A stretch of 64,000 nucleotides of DNA from Providencia rettgeri (GTDB taxonomy: Bacteria > Pseudomonadota > Gammaproteobacteria > Enterobacterales > Enterobacteriaceae): contig NZ_CP017671.1 of the NCBI RefSeq assembly GCF_001874625.1, forward strand, positions 496,001 to 560,000, in the 5' to 3' direction. Positions 1-8,633 of the stretch are shown piece by piece. Every line of letters begins with the position of its first letter. Positions within the stretch are counted from its first letter, which is position 1. Both the position numbers and the translations under genes were made by a program. The notes beneath the pieces are model-generated. The model saw only the letters and a list, made by a program, of their open reading frames with translations, did not search any database and was not told where the DNA came from.

Positions 1-1414
1 TGTTTTGGGTAAGCCAAGTAAAAATGAGCATAGTACTCAAGGGCCTGTATTTAGTTTAGGTTCTTTATCGTGGGGAGCAACAAATAACACGACTGTTTAT
101 GGTGGGGTTTTAGGTTCTTCAGAATATCAAAATATTGCGTTAGGGATAGGGCGTGATTTCGCTCCATTTGGTGTGCTTTCAGGTAATATTAGTGTATCTA
201 GAGCGGAGATGGGAAGAGCGGATAATCATCGTACTTTGACAGGGAACTCCTATAATTTAACATATTCTAAACAGTTCGATGATATCAATAGCCAAATTAC
301 ATTTGCAGGCTATCGATTTTCTGAAAGAAACTATATGAATATGAGTCAATTTATTGATAGGCGTTATAATGATAGCACGATGGATAGCGGTAAAGAATTA
401 TATACCATTATATTTGGCACGGCGTTTCCTGAATATAATACAAATATGTATTTAAATTACTCGCATCAAACTTATTGGAACCGTTCTTCAACTGACCAAT
501 ATAACCTAACGGTTTCTAATTATTTTGATATGGGGAAAATAAAAAATTTAAGCTTAAGTTTAACTGCATATAAAACCAAATCTCATCAAAATGATGATAA
601 TGGCGTTTATTTAAATTTAAATGTGCCATTAAATGATAATCAAGCAAGTATTAGTTATTCAGGCTCATTTTCTAGTAATAGTAGTCATAATGTCAATTAC
701 TATGACCGTATTAATGAGCGAAGCACATATTCTATTTCTGCGGGAACGTGGGATAAAAATAAAGTAACGACATCAGGTATGTATAATTATGATGGTGATG
801 CAGCACAAGTTAATATCAATGGAACGTACACTCAGGACAATCAAACTGCATTATCTATGCAACTAAAAGGTGGGCTAACAGTTACTCCAGAAGGTGGAGC
901 ATTGCATCGTAATACCTCAATAAATGGAGGGTCAAGAGTCTTAATCGATACGAATGGTATTGAGGGGATCCCTGTTCGAACTGGAGTAACACCCATTAAA
1001 ACAAATCGTTATGGTAAGGCTGTTATCACAAGTATCATGGATTTCAACCGTAATAATTTACGGATTGATATAAATAGCATACCGGATAATGCCGAAGCAT
1101 TGGATTCAAACCAATATGCAACCTTAACTGAGGGGGCGATTGGTTATCGGAAATTCAATGTGATTAAAGGTGAAAAAATATTAGGAACTATCAGTTTAGA
1201 AAATAATAGTTATCCACCTTTTGGATCATCCGTTATCAATGAGAAAAATATTGAAGTTGGAATTGTATCAGATAATGGGTTTGTTTATTTAGCAGGTATT
1301 AATCAATCAGATATCCTTAAAGTTAAATGGGGTGATAAATCATCATGTCATATTCAAATACCTGAAAAAATAGAAATTGGCATGGAAAAAACAATATTAT
1401 TACCATGCAAATAA
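1..1414 (+). CDS. Fimbrial outer-membrane usher protein, C-terminal part (5' end outside window)
   Basis: The reading frame is open from the first base, so this is the last ~470 residues of a roughly 800-residue usher; no real start is visible. Ushers form the outer-membrane pore that accepts chaperone-subunit complexes and orders pilin polymerisation. The visible part holds the second half of the beta-barrel (alternating aromatic and polar strands), then the periplasmic C-terminal domains, with a typical late cysteine pair (CHIQIPEK...LLPCK at the end). A chaperone, three pilins and an adhesin follow on the same strand, matching the mrpC-D-E-F-G-H order of Proteus mirabilis MR/P fimbriae. 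The operon assignment is firm; the exact fimbrial type is inferred from gene order and the adhesin. Confidence 0.9.
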   Translation, partial: VLGKPSKNEHSTQGPVFSLGSLSWGATNNTTVYGGVLGSSEYQNIALGIGRDFAPFGVLSGNISVSRAEMGRADNHRTLTGNSYNLTYSKQFDDINSQITFAGYRFSERNYMNMSQFIDRRYNDSTMDSGKELYTIIFGTAFPEYNTNMYLNYSHQTYWNRSSTDQYNLTVSNYFDMGKIKNLSLSLTAYKTKSHQNDDNGVYLNLNVPLNDNQASISYSGSFSSNSSHNVNYYDRINERSTYSISAGTWDKNKVTTSGMYNYDGDAAQVNINGTYTQDNQTALSMQLKGGLTVTPEGGALHRNTSINGGSRVLIDTNGIEGIPVRTGVTPIKTNRYGKAVITSIMDFNRNNLRIDINSIPDNAEALDSNQYATLTEGAIGYRKFNVIKGEKILGTISLENNSYPPFGSSVINEKNIEVGIVSDNGFVYLAGINQSDILKVKWGDKSSCHIQIPEKIEIGMEKTILLPCK

Positions 1415-1448
1415 TTATAAGTAATGTATTAACGTCAACGGTGAAAAT

Positions 1449-2186
1449 ATGAATATAAGTCTAAATGCTAAAATAGTAACAGTAATGAGTTTGTTTTTAT
1501 TAATGCAATCGGCTTATGCGGCTATTGCGCTTGATAGAACTCGTGTTATTTATAATGAAAATGATAAATCGGTGAGTATGGGGCTTACAAATGAACACTC
1601 AACAAGCCCATACTTAGCACAAGCATGGATAGAAAATGATAATAATGAGAAAGTTACATCGCCTTTTATTGTGACTCCGCCGGTTCATAGAATAGAAGCA
1701 AATTCTAAAAGTCAAATTAAAATCCAATCTTTGCCGGCTATTTCTCAGTTACCAAAGGACAGGGAAAGTATCTATTATTTGAATGTAAGGGAAATTCCAC
1801 CACGTAGCGAAAAGGCCAATGTTCTACAAATTGCATTACAAACAAAAATTAAGATTTTTTATCGACCGATAACGATAATGATAAAAGAGCGTATGGAATT
1901 TATCCCACAAGAAAATAATATAAAAATTGTTAAGCGTGGTGCTGATTATTTAGTAAAAAACCCATCACCTTATTTTTTATCAATTACTAAATTGAAAAAA
2001 GGTAATACAGACGTTACAAATTTTGAGCCAGTCATGATAGCCCCTTTTGATGAATCCAGTTTAGGTACGGTTTCTGGAGGCTTAGGCTCTATGCCAACCT
2101 TAGTTTATCTTAATGATTTTGGTGGTGCGGTTGATTTGAAATTTAGTTGTCAAGCAACAGAATGTTCCGTAGTACCTAGAAAATAA
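1449..2186 (+). CDS. Periplasmic fimbrial chaperone (PapD family)
   Basis: A 245-residue protein with a Sec signal peptide (residues ~1-24, ending AYA) and two immunoglobulin-like domains. PapD-family landmarks are present: the early Arg in LDRTR, the YYLNVREIPP segment, and the basic/aromatic IKIFYRP segment at the end of domain 1. The conserved Arg and the Lys just before IFYRP anchor the pilin C-terminus in this family. It folds pilins by donor-strand complementation and delivers them to the usher encoded 34 bp upstream. It corresponds by position to mrpD. Confidence 0.92.
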   Translation: MNISLNAKIVTVMSLFLLMQSAYAAIALDRTRVIYNENDKSVSMGLTNEHSTSPYLAQAWIENDNNEKVTSPFIVTPPVHRIEANSKSQIKIQSLPAISQLPKDRESIYYLNVREIPPRSEKANVLQIALQTKIKIFYRPITIMIKERMEFIPQENNIKIVKRGADYLVKNPSPYFLSITKLKKGNTDVTNFEPVMIAPFDESSLGTVSGGLGSMPTLVYLNDFGGAVDLKFSCQATECSVVPRK

Positions 2187-2191
2187 GGCTA

Positions 2192-2704
2192 ATGATTATG
2201 TCCATTAATTTTATGATATCCAGAAAAAATGTAATGCGGATATTGGGGGTTTTAATGACTCTTAATATATCAAATGTATTTGGATTTTCAGGATTCTTAT
2301 ATATTGATATTAAAGGTGAAGTTTTATCCAAACCTTGCACAATCAATAATGGACAAACCATCGAAATAGATTTTGGCGATGTTATGACGACTCGTGTTCA
2401 AGGTGAAGTTTATAAAGAGCCCATAGAGTATACGGTGAGTTGTAAGGATGGAATTAAACCTAAATTAAACATATTTATTGATGGACTCTCATCTTCATTT
2501 GATCAGGGGTTATTAAAAACAAGCGTTGGAAATTTGGCTGTGCGTTTTACAGCAGATTCAAAAGATTTTCCACTTAGAAGTAAACGTTCTTTTAATTTTG
2601 CAAATCCTGCAAAGCTTGATGCGATATTAGTCAAAAAAAGTGGAACAGACCTTCCTGCAAAGAGTTTTACAGCGACAGCAACATTGAAAGTGGAATATCA
2701 ATAA
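2192..2704 (+). CDS. Minor fimbrial subunit (MrpE-position pilin)
   Basis: A 170-residue pilin-type protein beginning 5 bp after the chaperone stop. It has a hydrophobic N-terminal export segment (residues ~12-32), a pilin disulfide pair (PCTINNG and VSCKDG) and the penultimate-Tyr C-terminal strand (VEYQ) that chaperones bind. A nearby in-frame ATG (MSINF) could also be used. It is probably an adaptor or tip-fibrillum subunit rather than the major pilin, because major pilins are encoded upstream of the usher in MR/P-type operons. Confidence 0.8.
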   Translation: MIMSINFMISRKNVMRILGVLMTLNISNVFGFSGFLYIDIKGEVLSKPCTINNGQTIEIDFGDVMTTRVQGEVYKEPIEYTVSCKDGIKPKLNIFIDGLSSSFDQGLLKTSVGNLAVRFTADSKDFPLRSKRSFNFANPAKLDAILVKKSGTDLPAKSFTATATLKVEYQ

Positions 2705-2714
2705 GGACTGAAAC

Positions 2715-3209
2715 ATGTTGAATGTAAAAATGATTATGAGTGCAGTCTTATTGATGGTCTCATTGCCTTTTGTTTCAAATGCAAAGGATTATGAGACTGA
2801 AATCAGTATAAAAGGTAATTTAATCACGCCACCACCATGCCACATTGATGATGGCAAAGATATTGAAGTAGATTTCGAGACTATTTCAGTTAAATCGATA
2901 CAAGGTAATGATCAGAAAAAACAAGTAAATTACCAAATTCAATGCGGTGACAATAAAAATAATTGGGCCATGTACTTAAAATTAAATGGTGCGAAAAGCG
3001 CTTTTGACCTTAATGGAATAAGTACAGGGGTCGATAATCTTGCTGTTAAGTTTCAATTAGCAGACCAAGATTTAGAGCTTGGAAAAAAGTATTTGATTGA
3101 CCCAAGTTCTCCTGGCGTTTTATGGGCTGTTTTAATACGTAATGGAAATAATGAAATAAAAACAGGTGATTTTGTTGCCAATGCAACGATGGTTGTGGAG
3201 TACGAGTAA
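2715..3209 (+). CDS. Minor fimbrial subunit (MrpF-position pilin)
   Basis: A 164-residue pilin with a clear signal peptide (MLNVKMIMSAVLLMVSLPFVSNA), paired cysteines (PPPCHIDDG and IQCGDN) and the C-terminal VVEYE donor strand. The IEVDFETI stretch resembles the VDFGD segment of the neighbouring pilins, so the three subunits look like related paralogues. It starts 10 bp after the previous gene and its stop overlaps the next start by one base, which indicates coupled translation. Confidence 0.82.
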   Translation: MLNVKMIMSAVLLMVSLPFVSNAKDYETEISIKGNLITPPPCHIDDGKDIEVDFETISVKSIQGNDQKKQVNYQIQCGDNKNNWAMYLKLNGAKSAFDLNGISTGVDNLAVKFQLADQDLELGKKYLIDPSSPGVLWAVLIRNGNNEIKTGDFVANATMVVEYE

Positions 3210-3748
3210 TGAAAAAAATCAACCAGCTATTATTAATCGGATTTTTTAGCTTTACAGCTAGCCATATTGTTGTAGCAGCAACAAATAATGTCAAAATAAA
3301 AGGAAGGTTGGTTAACTCACCTTGTGTGGTTTTGCCTGAAAATAAGAATGTTGAGGTGGATTTTGGTGATATCCGTTTACTGGATATTTATGACCCAACA
3401 TATCAATTACCGCGACGTGAAATGACGCTTACTCTATCTAATTGTGATCTCAGTATTGCAAAGAGAATGAAAGTAAAAATTTCTGGGGCTGAACATGGTC
3501 AGATGCCAGGTTTTATCGCCCTGACAGGTGCAGAATCTAATCCAGGCTTAGGCATTGGTTTTAAGCTCAGTAGTGGTGAGGAAATTAAAATCAATCAGGT
3601 TTCTCCATTAATTCCTATTACTCAGTCAGGAAAAAATGAGTTGAAGTTTGATACTTTTCTCAAAGCGACACCTGATTCTATTGCTAACCAGCAAATTAAA
3701 ACCGGGCATATTTCGGCAATCGCTACGTTTTTATTTGAGTATGAGTAA
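3209..3748 (+). CDS. Minor fimbrial subunit (MrpG-position pilin)
   Basis: A 179-residue pilin with a signal peptide ending HIVVA/A, a disulfide pair (SPCVVLP and SNCDLS), the VEVDFGDI segment and a FLFEYE C-terminal strand. It starts within the stop codon of the preceding pilin (TAATG). It sits directly before the adhesin gene and by analogy may be the adaptor linking the tip adhesin to the fibre. The family assignment is firm; the adaptor role is inferred from position. Confidence 0.83.
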   Translation: MKKINQLLLIGFFSFTASHIVVAATNNVKIKGRLVNSPCVVLPENKNVEVDFGDIRLLDIYDPTYQLPRREMTLTLSNCDLSIAKRMKVKISGAEHGQMPGFIALTGAESNPGLGIGFKLSSGEEIKINQVSPLIPITQSGKNELKFDTFLKATPDSIANQQIKTGHISAIATFLFEYE

Positions 3749-3811
3749 TTCTATTTTCAGACGCCTACTTTTATAGAAATAACCTCTAATTCAACTATAA
3801 AGAGATTTAAA

Positions 3812-4669
3812 ATGGGAAAAAGAATACAGCAATTACTATTTATACCTCTTTTTTTAATTACATCAATAAGCTATGGTTCAACATATTTTTCATATGTGGA
3901 AGATATAGTAAAAGGAAATGGATATACCTATTACTATCAGATGGATTATTGGAAAGCAAACTCACCTACGGAGCCGAACCCTTGTGTTTCCGTATTAGGT
4001 AGCAAAGGGGCTAAGAATTGTTATTTTAGTATAAACCATTTGCATTCAGGAAAAACTAAAGGGGGAATAGCTTCCCGAGCTGATTGGTCATGTGGGATTA
4101 ATTTTGCTAATTATCCTACTATGGCTTCGATAATTGAAGCAGCACAATCACAGTGTGGGTTGACATTCCCTCGTAGAGGAGAGAGCCGCCATAGTGGTTC
4201 GATCACTACTGATGAATGTGTGGGGATTTTTGTAGGAGAAACTGCGAAAAAAAGCTATGCAACAATGTTACCTGGGGGAATTTGTGGTATTGCTCCGCCA
4301 CCAGCAGGTAAATGTTACTTTACTTCTCCTGATGGTAACGGAGGTATACTTGAACTCAATCATGGGTCATTAAACGCTAATGAATTAAATGGCAACATGC
4401 AAACAAGCTTATTTTATGTTATTTGTAACCAAGATATGAGTGTGAAAGTCTCATCAAACTTACAATATGATGATGTAAATTTAAGACCAGATGGTTCATT
4501 AAAATCACATGTTACATTAAATAACCGTTCCGCAGCGATTGGAATTGTACAGTCGGTTCAAGAGAATAAAGTTTGGCCTGTGCGTGTAGAGTCGACTTTG
4601 AAAACAAATGGTACTGTTATTCCAGGGAAATTTAGTGGCCGCATTACACTGGTTCTTACTATCCCATAA
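3812..4669 (+). CDS. MrpH-like zinc-type fimbrial tip adhesin
   Basis: A 285-residue exported protein (signal peptide ~1-22, ending SYG). It follows the two-domain adhesin plan: a cysteine-rich N-terminal receptor-binding domain (to about residue 165) and a C-terminal pilin-like domain ending RITLVLTIP. His76 and His78 (NHLHSG) with His127 (SRHSG) match the spacing of the three zinc-ligating histidines reported for Proteus mirabilis MrpH, so zinc-dependent adhesion is likely. It lies 63 bp after the last pilin and closes the operon at a strong terminator. No mrpJ-type motility regulator follows. The match to MrpH is from memory of the motif, not an alignment. Confidence 0.8.
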   Translation: MGKRIQQLLFIPLFLITSISYGSTYFSYVEDIVKGNGYTYYYQMDYWKANSPTEPNPCVSVLGSKGAKNCYFSINHLHSGKTKGGIASRADWSCGINFANYPTMASIIEAAQSQCGLTFPRRGESRHSGSITTDECVGIFVGETAKKSYATMLPGGICGIAPPPAGKCYFTSPDGNGGILELNHGSLNANELNGNMQTSLFYVICNQDMSVKVSSNLQYDDVNLRPDGSLKSHVTLNNRSAAIGIVQSVQENKVWPVRVESTLKTNGTVIPGKFSGRITLVLTIP

Positions 4670-4715
4670 TTTAAACTATATTTTGTATTCGTCATTTTCC
4701 CATGTTGACGGTTTT

Positions 4716-4741
4716 GCCTACTATTTAGTAGGCTTTTTTTT
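4716..4741. terminator. Bidirectional rho-independent terminator
   Basis: A perfect 18-base palindrome (GCCTACTA ending TAGTAGGC) is followed by eight T on the + strand, between the adhesin gene and the convergent FidL-like gene. The T run overlaps the last bases of that gene. Confidence 0.85.
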
Positions 4742-5216
4742 ACTTGATATTACAGGTAAAGGAAGAGTAACTTTCATCATTTAATATATAAATGTTATCA
4801 TCCATTTTAGTAATATTGACATAGTATTTTATTTTATCTTTTTCTAACTGAATGAACTTGGAAAAAATGGACTCGGGTGTACTATCGGATGATGTAATAG
4901 ACAAAGTTTTAAAGTTAATAACATAATTATTTTTATAGTCAACGGCGTGATAATCAAAGTAAACGGCTCTATCTAAACGATAGGTTACCTCATTATTTTT
5001 AATATAACCGTATAAATTCATTCGGCCATGATTATCTTGATCTAATTGGATGGCAACTTTTGATTTCATATTCAATCCATCTTGATTTCCATTATCTTTA
5101 ATCCAAACAATTTCAGAATGGCATATTTTTATCTCATTTTGTTTTTGTTTCAAGGTATATGAGGTGATTGATGCAGTGGAGACTAGAAGAATAGAGACAA
5201 TAATATATTTTTTCAT
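4740..5216 (-). CDS. FidL-like membrane protein, partner of the adjacent ToxR-like regulator
   Basis: A 158-residue protein with one N-terminal membrane anchor or signal anchor (residues ~4-20) and an otherwise soluble, probably periplasmic domain with two cysteines (HSEIVW region and the C-terminal SFTCNIK). It resembles the FidL-like family found beside ToxR-type regulators, recalling ToxS/ToxR. Its ATG directly abuts the regulator stop codon with no spacer, so the pair is co-translated. It probably stabilises or modulates the regulator's periplasmic domain. This role is inferred from the pairing and the family is weakly conserved. Confidence 0.6.
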   Translation of the reverse strand: MKKYIIVSILLVSTASITSYTLKQKQNEIKICHSEIVWIKDNGNQDGLNMKSKVAIQLDQDNHGRMNLYGYIKNNEVTYRLDRAVYFDYHAVDYKNNYVINFKTLSITSSDSTPESIFSKFIQLEKDKIKYYVNITKMDDNIYILNDESYSSFTCNIK

Positions 5217-6053
5217 TTAAATTCTCTGATCGTTTATTGATACACAATCATATTTATTATTCATTTCTTTGCAGATACTAAGGGAAAAATTTTTATCAAA
5301 TGAATATGTTCTGTTTAAATTAGATAAAAGAATAATACGTTTTGGTTCATTACAGGAGATATTATATTTATCGAGTCTGGCTTGTATAAAGCTTATGTTT
5401 TCATTTGAAACCTTTCCTATCATGCCTAGGGGGGTCTGTATAACACAGTTTTCCCGGGCACTTAAAGTTAAATAACTACTTGTAGCATTAGCTTTAGGTG
5501 TTAAGTTATAAATGAATAGATAGGCTAAGTAACAAACTGTTAACGTTGATATTGCTAGTAATATCAATTTGATAGGTTTTTTATTTACTTGTGAACTTTT
5601 AACTTGATGATTTTGTACTGTGATTATTTTTTGCTTATTGACTGGAGTTGGACCAAATTTTATTTCAGTTTCTTGCTTATCTAAATCTTTATCGATAATT
5701 TCATTTTCGTGGATAGAAATATGACTATCAAGGCGGAACCCTTTTTTAGGTACCGTCACGATTGATTTAGGATCAATACCAATCTGCTCAAGCTTTTTTC
5801 TTATTTCACTGATGTAAGTGTTTAAATTATTATTTGAACCTACAAGACCGTACTCTTCCCACACATTAGTAAGAAGTTCATCTCGTGTTGCGATTCCTTT
5901 TTTCAGATTTAATGAAATAATCTCACCGAACAATCGAGATGCTGTTTTTGATAACTCAATATATTGACTGCGATCAAGTTTTAAGAAAATTAAACTTGAG
6001 TTTTCCTCGAAAATATATTTATCATCAATGGTGTAACCATGTAAATTATTCAT
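5217..6053 (-). CDS. ToxR/CadC-type membrane-bound winged-helix transcriptional regulator
   Basis: A 278-residue one-component regulator. Residues ~10-110 form an OmpR/ToxR winged helix (helix segment LNTYISEIRKKLEQIGID, wing ending TVPKKGFRL). A basic linker, one transmembrane helix (~160-183) and a ~95-residue periplasmic domain with three cysteines follow. It has no phosphoacceptor domain. It lies convergent to the fimbrial operon and upstream of the FidL-like gene, so control of fimbrial expression is a reasonable guess but not shown. Confidence 0.85.
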   Translation of the reverse strand: MNNLHGYTIDDKYIFEENSSLIFLKLDRSQYIELSKTASRLFGEIISLNLKKGIATRDELLTNVWEEYGLVGSNNNLNTYISEIRKKLEQIGIDPKSIVTVPKKGFRLDSHISIHENEIIDKDLDKQETEIKFGPTPVNKQKIITVQNHQVKSSQVNKKPIKLILLAISTLTVCYLAYLFIYNLTPKANATSSYLTLSARENCVIQTPLGMIGKVSNENISFIQARLDKYNISCNEPKRIILLSNLNRTYSFDKNFSLSICKEMNNKYDCVSINDQRI

Positions 6054-6505
6054 AAATACTTTCTGCTCTCTCTAAATTAAAGGCTTAAATAGCATTAAGT
6101 TATAAAAATGTAATTATTTAAAGTTATCTTTAATTAATTTGAGGTAAGTGATTTTTTGAGTTTTTATTTTTGTACTTATAGTCTAAATAGGGAATCAATT
6201 AACTTCAAGTATTGTGGGGTGAGCATTTTTGTGGTTTGTTAACAAATTTATTGAATTGAACTGATTATCGTTATTTAACGCTGATTTTTTTATTTTAGTG
6301 AGATTTAAGTCTTAATTTAAATCATCTATGTTGTAAAAAAAATATATAAACCTATAGAGTTGATGGCATTAGAAATAATTTCATTATTTGGTGTTTGCAG
6401 TAAGTAAATGTACTTAGTTTTTGAGATTTTACTTATGCTATAATTTAAACTCTAATGCAATTTATATTAGGCAAAGGATTAAACCTCTGCCTAATATATT
6501 AAATG
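6054..6505. other. Intergenic region, 452 bp, AT-rich
   Basis: It holds the promoter region of the ToxR-like gene (leftward) and the 3' end of the TonB receptor unit. An imperfect 14-bp hairpin at 6464-6497 (ATATTAGGC with GCCTAATAT, loop ATTAAA) lies just past the receptor stop. It lacks a U-tract on the transcribed strand, so it is at best a weak terminator. I see no convincing gene here. Confidence 0.5.
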
Positions 6506-8500
6506 TTAGTATTTATATTCAATACCTAACCAATAGTTACGACCTTCTTCTATATAGCCATTGGTGTATTCGTAGGATTTATCAAATAGATTATTTACAG
6601 AGGTGTTGACTGAAATACCTTTCCCTAATTCATAATCGAAACGAAGGTCAGTTTTGGCGAACCCACGTACTTTGCTGTCATTATCGACATAGTTAAATGC
6701 CCAACTTCTTGCTTCTTCGGTAAGCGTAATACTAAACGGTTCGTAAGGAGTCAATTTCACCCAAGCAAAGGCTTTGTGGGTAGGTAGCTCGGCGACATGT
6801 TTGACACTGTAGTGTTTTGGATCAGCATGAATATAGCCGTAGCTTAAGCCTGCTTCTAACCAATCGGTGATTTGCCCTGTTGTTCCTATATCAATGCCAA
6901 AGTAGTCGACTTTGCCACTATTGCGGTTTTGTAGCAAATCACCGCCATCAGCATTTTTGCCAATATGGTGTGCCATGATGGCATCCGAAACGTGGTTATA
7001 GTAAACACTGGTTGTGTAGGTCCATTGTGGTGTGACATATCCTTTGTAGGTTAAGTCGTAGGTAAGGGCACGCTCTGCATCAAGGTGAGGGTTAATAACG
7101 AAGGAATCATCACTCTTCATTTTGTTTTTTGTATAACGCTCTTTTTGCGTTGGGAAACGGCTTCTTTCTGACACAGAAAATTGGATGGTATCTTCATTCG
7201 TTAAGTGGTAGCGAGCCATCACTTCCCAGTTAAATGCATGTTGGTTATTTCCATCATAGGTATTAAAGTCGCCTGATTTATAATCATAACGTTTACTATC
7301 AGCACTTTTGCGCCAGTCATAGCCAATACCGCCGACAATATCTAGCTTATCAGTCGCAACCCATTGATATTCCGTAGCAATGGAATAGGTATTATCTTTA
7401 TAGCGGTCGAATGGCACATCTCTTTTAGACCTAGCGCGGTGTATGTCTTCTTTCCAGTGTGCGGCAAATGAAAGCATATCTAATTCACGCACCGTGAAGT
7501 CAACACGCATATCGGCACCATTGCTATAGTCATCATAACGACTGTAGTTGTAAGTACCTTTCTTATAGTCTTTCACAGACTTATATTGATGGAGTGTATT
7601 CTTAAAGGTATCGTGATATAGGCGGCTTTGTAGTGCGATATCATTAGTTATTTGAGTTGTACTATTGAAGTAGATGCTTTCTTTATCATAGGCAGGCCAT
7701 TGCCAAATTTGTTGTTTCTTACTGGTAACGCTCGGTGCACTGTTTTTATCACCATCTTGTTTTAGGTAAGTAATCACATACTCGTCGGCTTCGCGGGGTG
7801 TCCAGCCGACTTTTACCATCATACGTTTATCATCTGTGGCTGAATTCGGGCGGCGACCATTGCTACCTGCTAATGGATTGTTATTTTCTGCATCTGGTAT
7901 TCCCATAAAACGCTGCTTATATTGGCTACCGCTAACTTGGATAAAACCTAGGTCGTTACGGCCACCTAAGCGTGCACTAATATTGTGAGCGTTATCTGCA
8001 CCGCGGGCAAAGCCTTGGTTGAAGTTGATATTGGCTTCAAATGGCTTTTTAGGTGTAGCGGTCGTTAAGTTAATCGCACCGCCCATCAAGTTAGGCCCTT
8101 GCAGTAATGAGGTATAGCCTGTAGAGAGTTCAACACTCGCGAGTTCGCTAGTCATAAAACGCCCAAGATCAAGGGTGCCGTCATAAGGGACATACGTTGG
8201 GACCCCATCAAAAAAGATAGGGACTTGGCGGCTATCAAAACCTCGCACATTAACTTGAGTTTCGTTACGATTCCCTGACTTTTGAATAGAAACCCCTGGC
8301 ATGGTACTCAATGCTTGTGCCACGTTGGTTTTATTCAACTGTGTCATTTGCTCTTGCGTGATGATATTCGCATCCGCAGCAAGTGGTGTACTCCAAACTG
8401 ACATTACATCAGTATTTTTTTCGCTGTTAACTGAGGCGGCGTGCCCTTGCGCTGTGAATAAAGCCATCCCAACCAAATAGGTTATTTGTTTTATTTTCAT
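6506..8500 (-). CDS. TonB-dependent outer-membrane receptor, predicted molybdenum or metal-chelate uptake
   Basis: A 664-residue protein with a signal peptide (~1-22), an N-terminal plug (TQEQMTQLNKTNVAQALSTMPGVSIQ, then QVNVRGFDSRQVPIFFDGVPTY) and a 22-strand-type barrel ending in the terminal aromatic motif LGIEYKY. It imports a large or scarce ligand across the outer membrane using TonB-ExbBD energy. The start is supported by GGGAAAG six bases upstream. A ModE-type operator lies 26-49 bp before the ATG, and the gene precedes modD and an ABC importer on the same strand. This makes a molybdate or molybdenum-complex substrate more likely than a siderophore or B12, but the ligand is inferred only. 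Confidence 0.85.
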   Translation of the reverse strand: MKIKQITYLVGMALFTAQGHAASVNSEKNTDVMSVWSTPLAADANIITQEQMTQLNKTNVAQALSTMPGVSIQKSGNRNETQVNVRGFDSRQVPIFFDGVPTYVPYDGTLDLGRFMTSELASVELSTGYTSLLQGPNLMGGAINLTTATPKKPFEANINFNQGFARGADNAHNISARLGGRNDLGFIQVSGSQYKQRFMGIPDAENNNPLAGSNGRRPNSATDDKRMMVKVGWTPREADEYVITYLKQDGDKNSAPSVTSKKQQIWQWPAYDKESIYFNSTTQITNDIALQSRLYHDTFKNTLHQYKSVKDYKKGTYNYSRYDDYSNGADMRVDFTVRELDMLSFAAHWKEDIHRARSKRDVPFDRYKDNTYSIATEYQWVATDKLDIVGGIGYDWRKSADSKRYDYKSGDFNTYDGNNQHAFNWEVMARYHLTNEDTIQFSVSERSRFPTQKERYTKNKMKSDDSFVINPHLDAERALTYDLTYKGYVTPQWTYTTSVYYNHVSDAIMAHHIGKNADGGDLLQNRNSGKVDYFGIDIGTTGQITDWLEAGLSYGYIHADPKHYSVKHVAELPTHKAFAWVKLTPYEPFSITLTEEARSWAFNYVDNDSKVRGFAKTDLRFDYELGKGISVNTSVNNLFDKSYEYTNGYIEEGRNYWLGIEYKY

Positions 8501-8525
8501 TATGTCTTTCCCGTTTCATTAATTT

Positions 8526-8549
8526 CGATATATTGTTTTTTATATAACG
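8526..8549 (-). promoter_or_regulatory. ModE-like operator upstream of the TonB receptor
   Basis: A 24-bp inverted repeat with half-sites CGATATATT and TATATAACG around a 6-bp spacer, matching the ModE pattern CGnTATAT...ATATAnCG. Read on the minus strand it contains TATAAA, a plausible -10, so bound ModE-molybdate would block transcription. A second site with the same 9-6-9 geometry lies at 13139-13162. Confidence 0.7.
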
Positions 8550-8577
8550 ATATGCGTGATTAGCCATAAGTTAATGC

Positions 8578-8600
8578 AGCCTACGGGGTAGGCTGTTTTT
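8578..8600 (+). terminator. Hairpin with T-tract between modD and the receptor promoter
   Basis: A 7-bp stem (AGCCTAC and GTAGGCT, loop GGG) is followed by GTTTTT on the + strand. It lies 40 bp past the modD stop. The U-tract is on the strand opposite to modD, so termination of the modD transcript here would rest on the hairpin alone. Confidence 0.4.
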
Positions 8601-8633
8601 GGCAAATAGCTTTTTTTATGCGAACTTTTTCGG

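Noticed and set aside
6421-6609. Plus-strand ORF of 62 codons at the 3' end of the TonB receptor gene
   Set aside because: It overlaps the receptor on the opposite strand and has no ribosome site or recognisable features.
8578-8600. Terminator for modD
   Set aside because: The T-tract is on the opposite strand; reported only as a low-confidence plus-strand hairpin.
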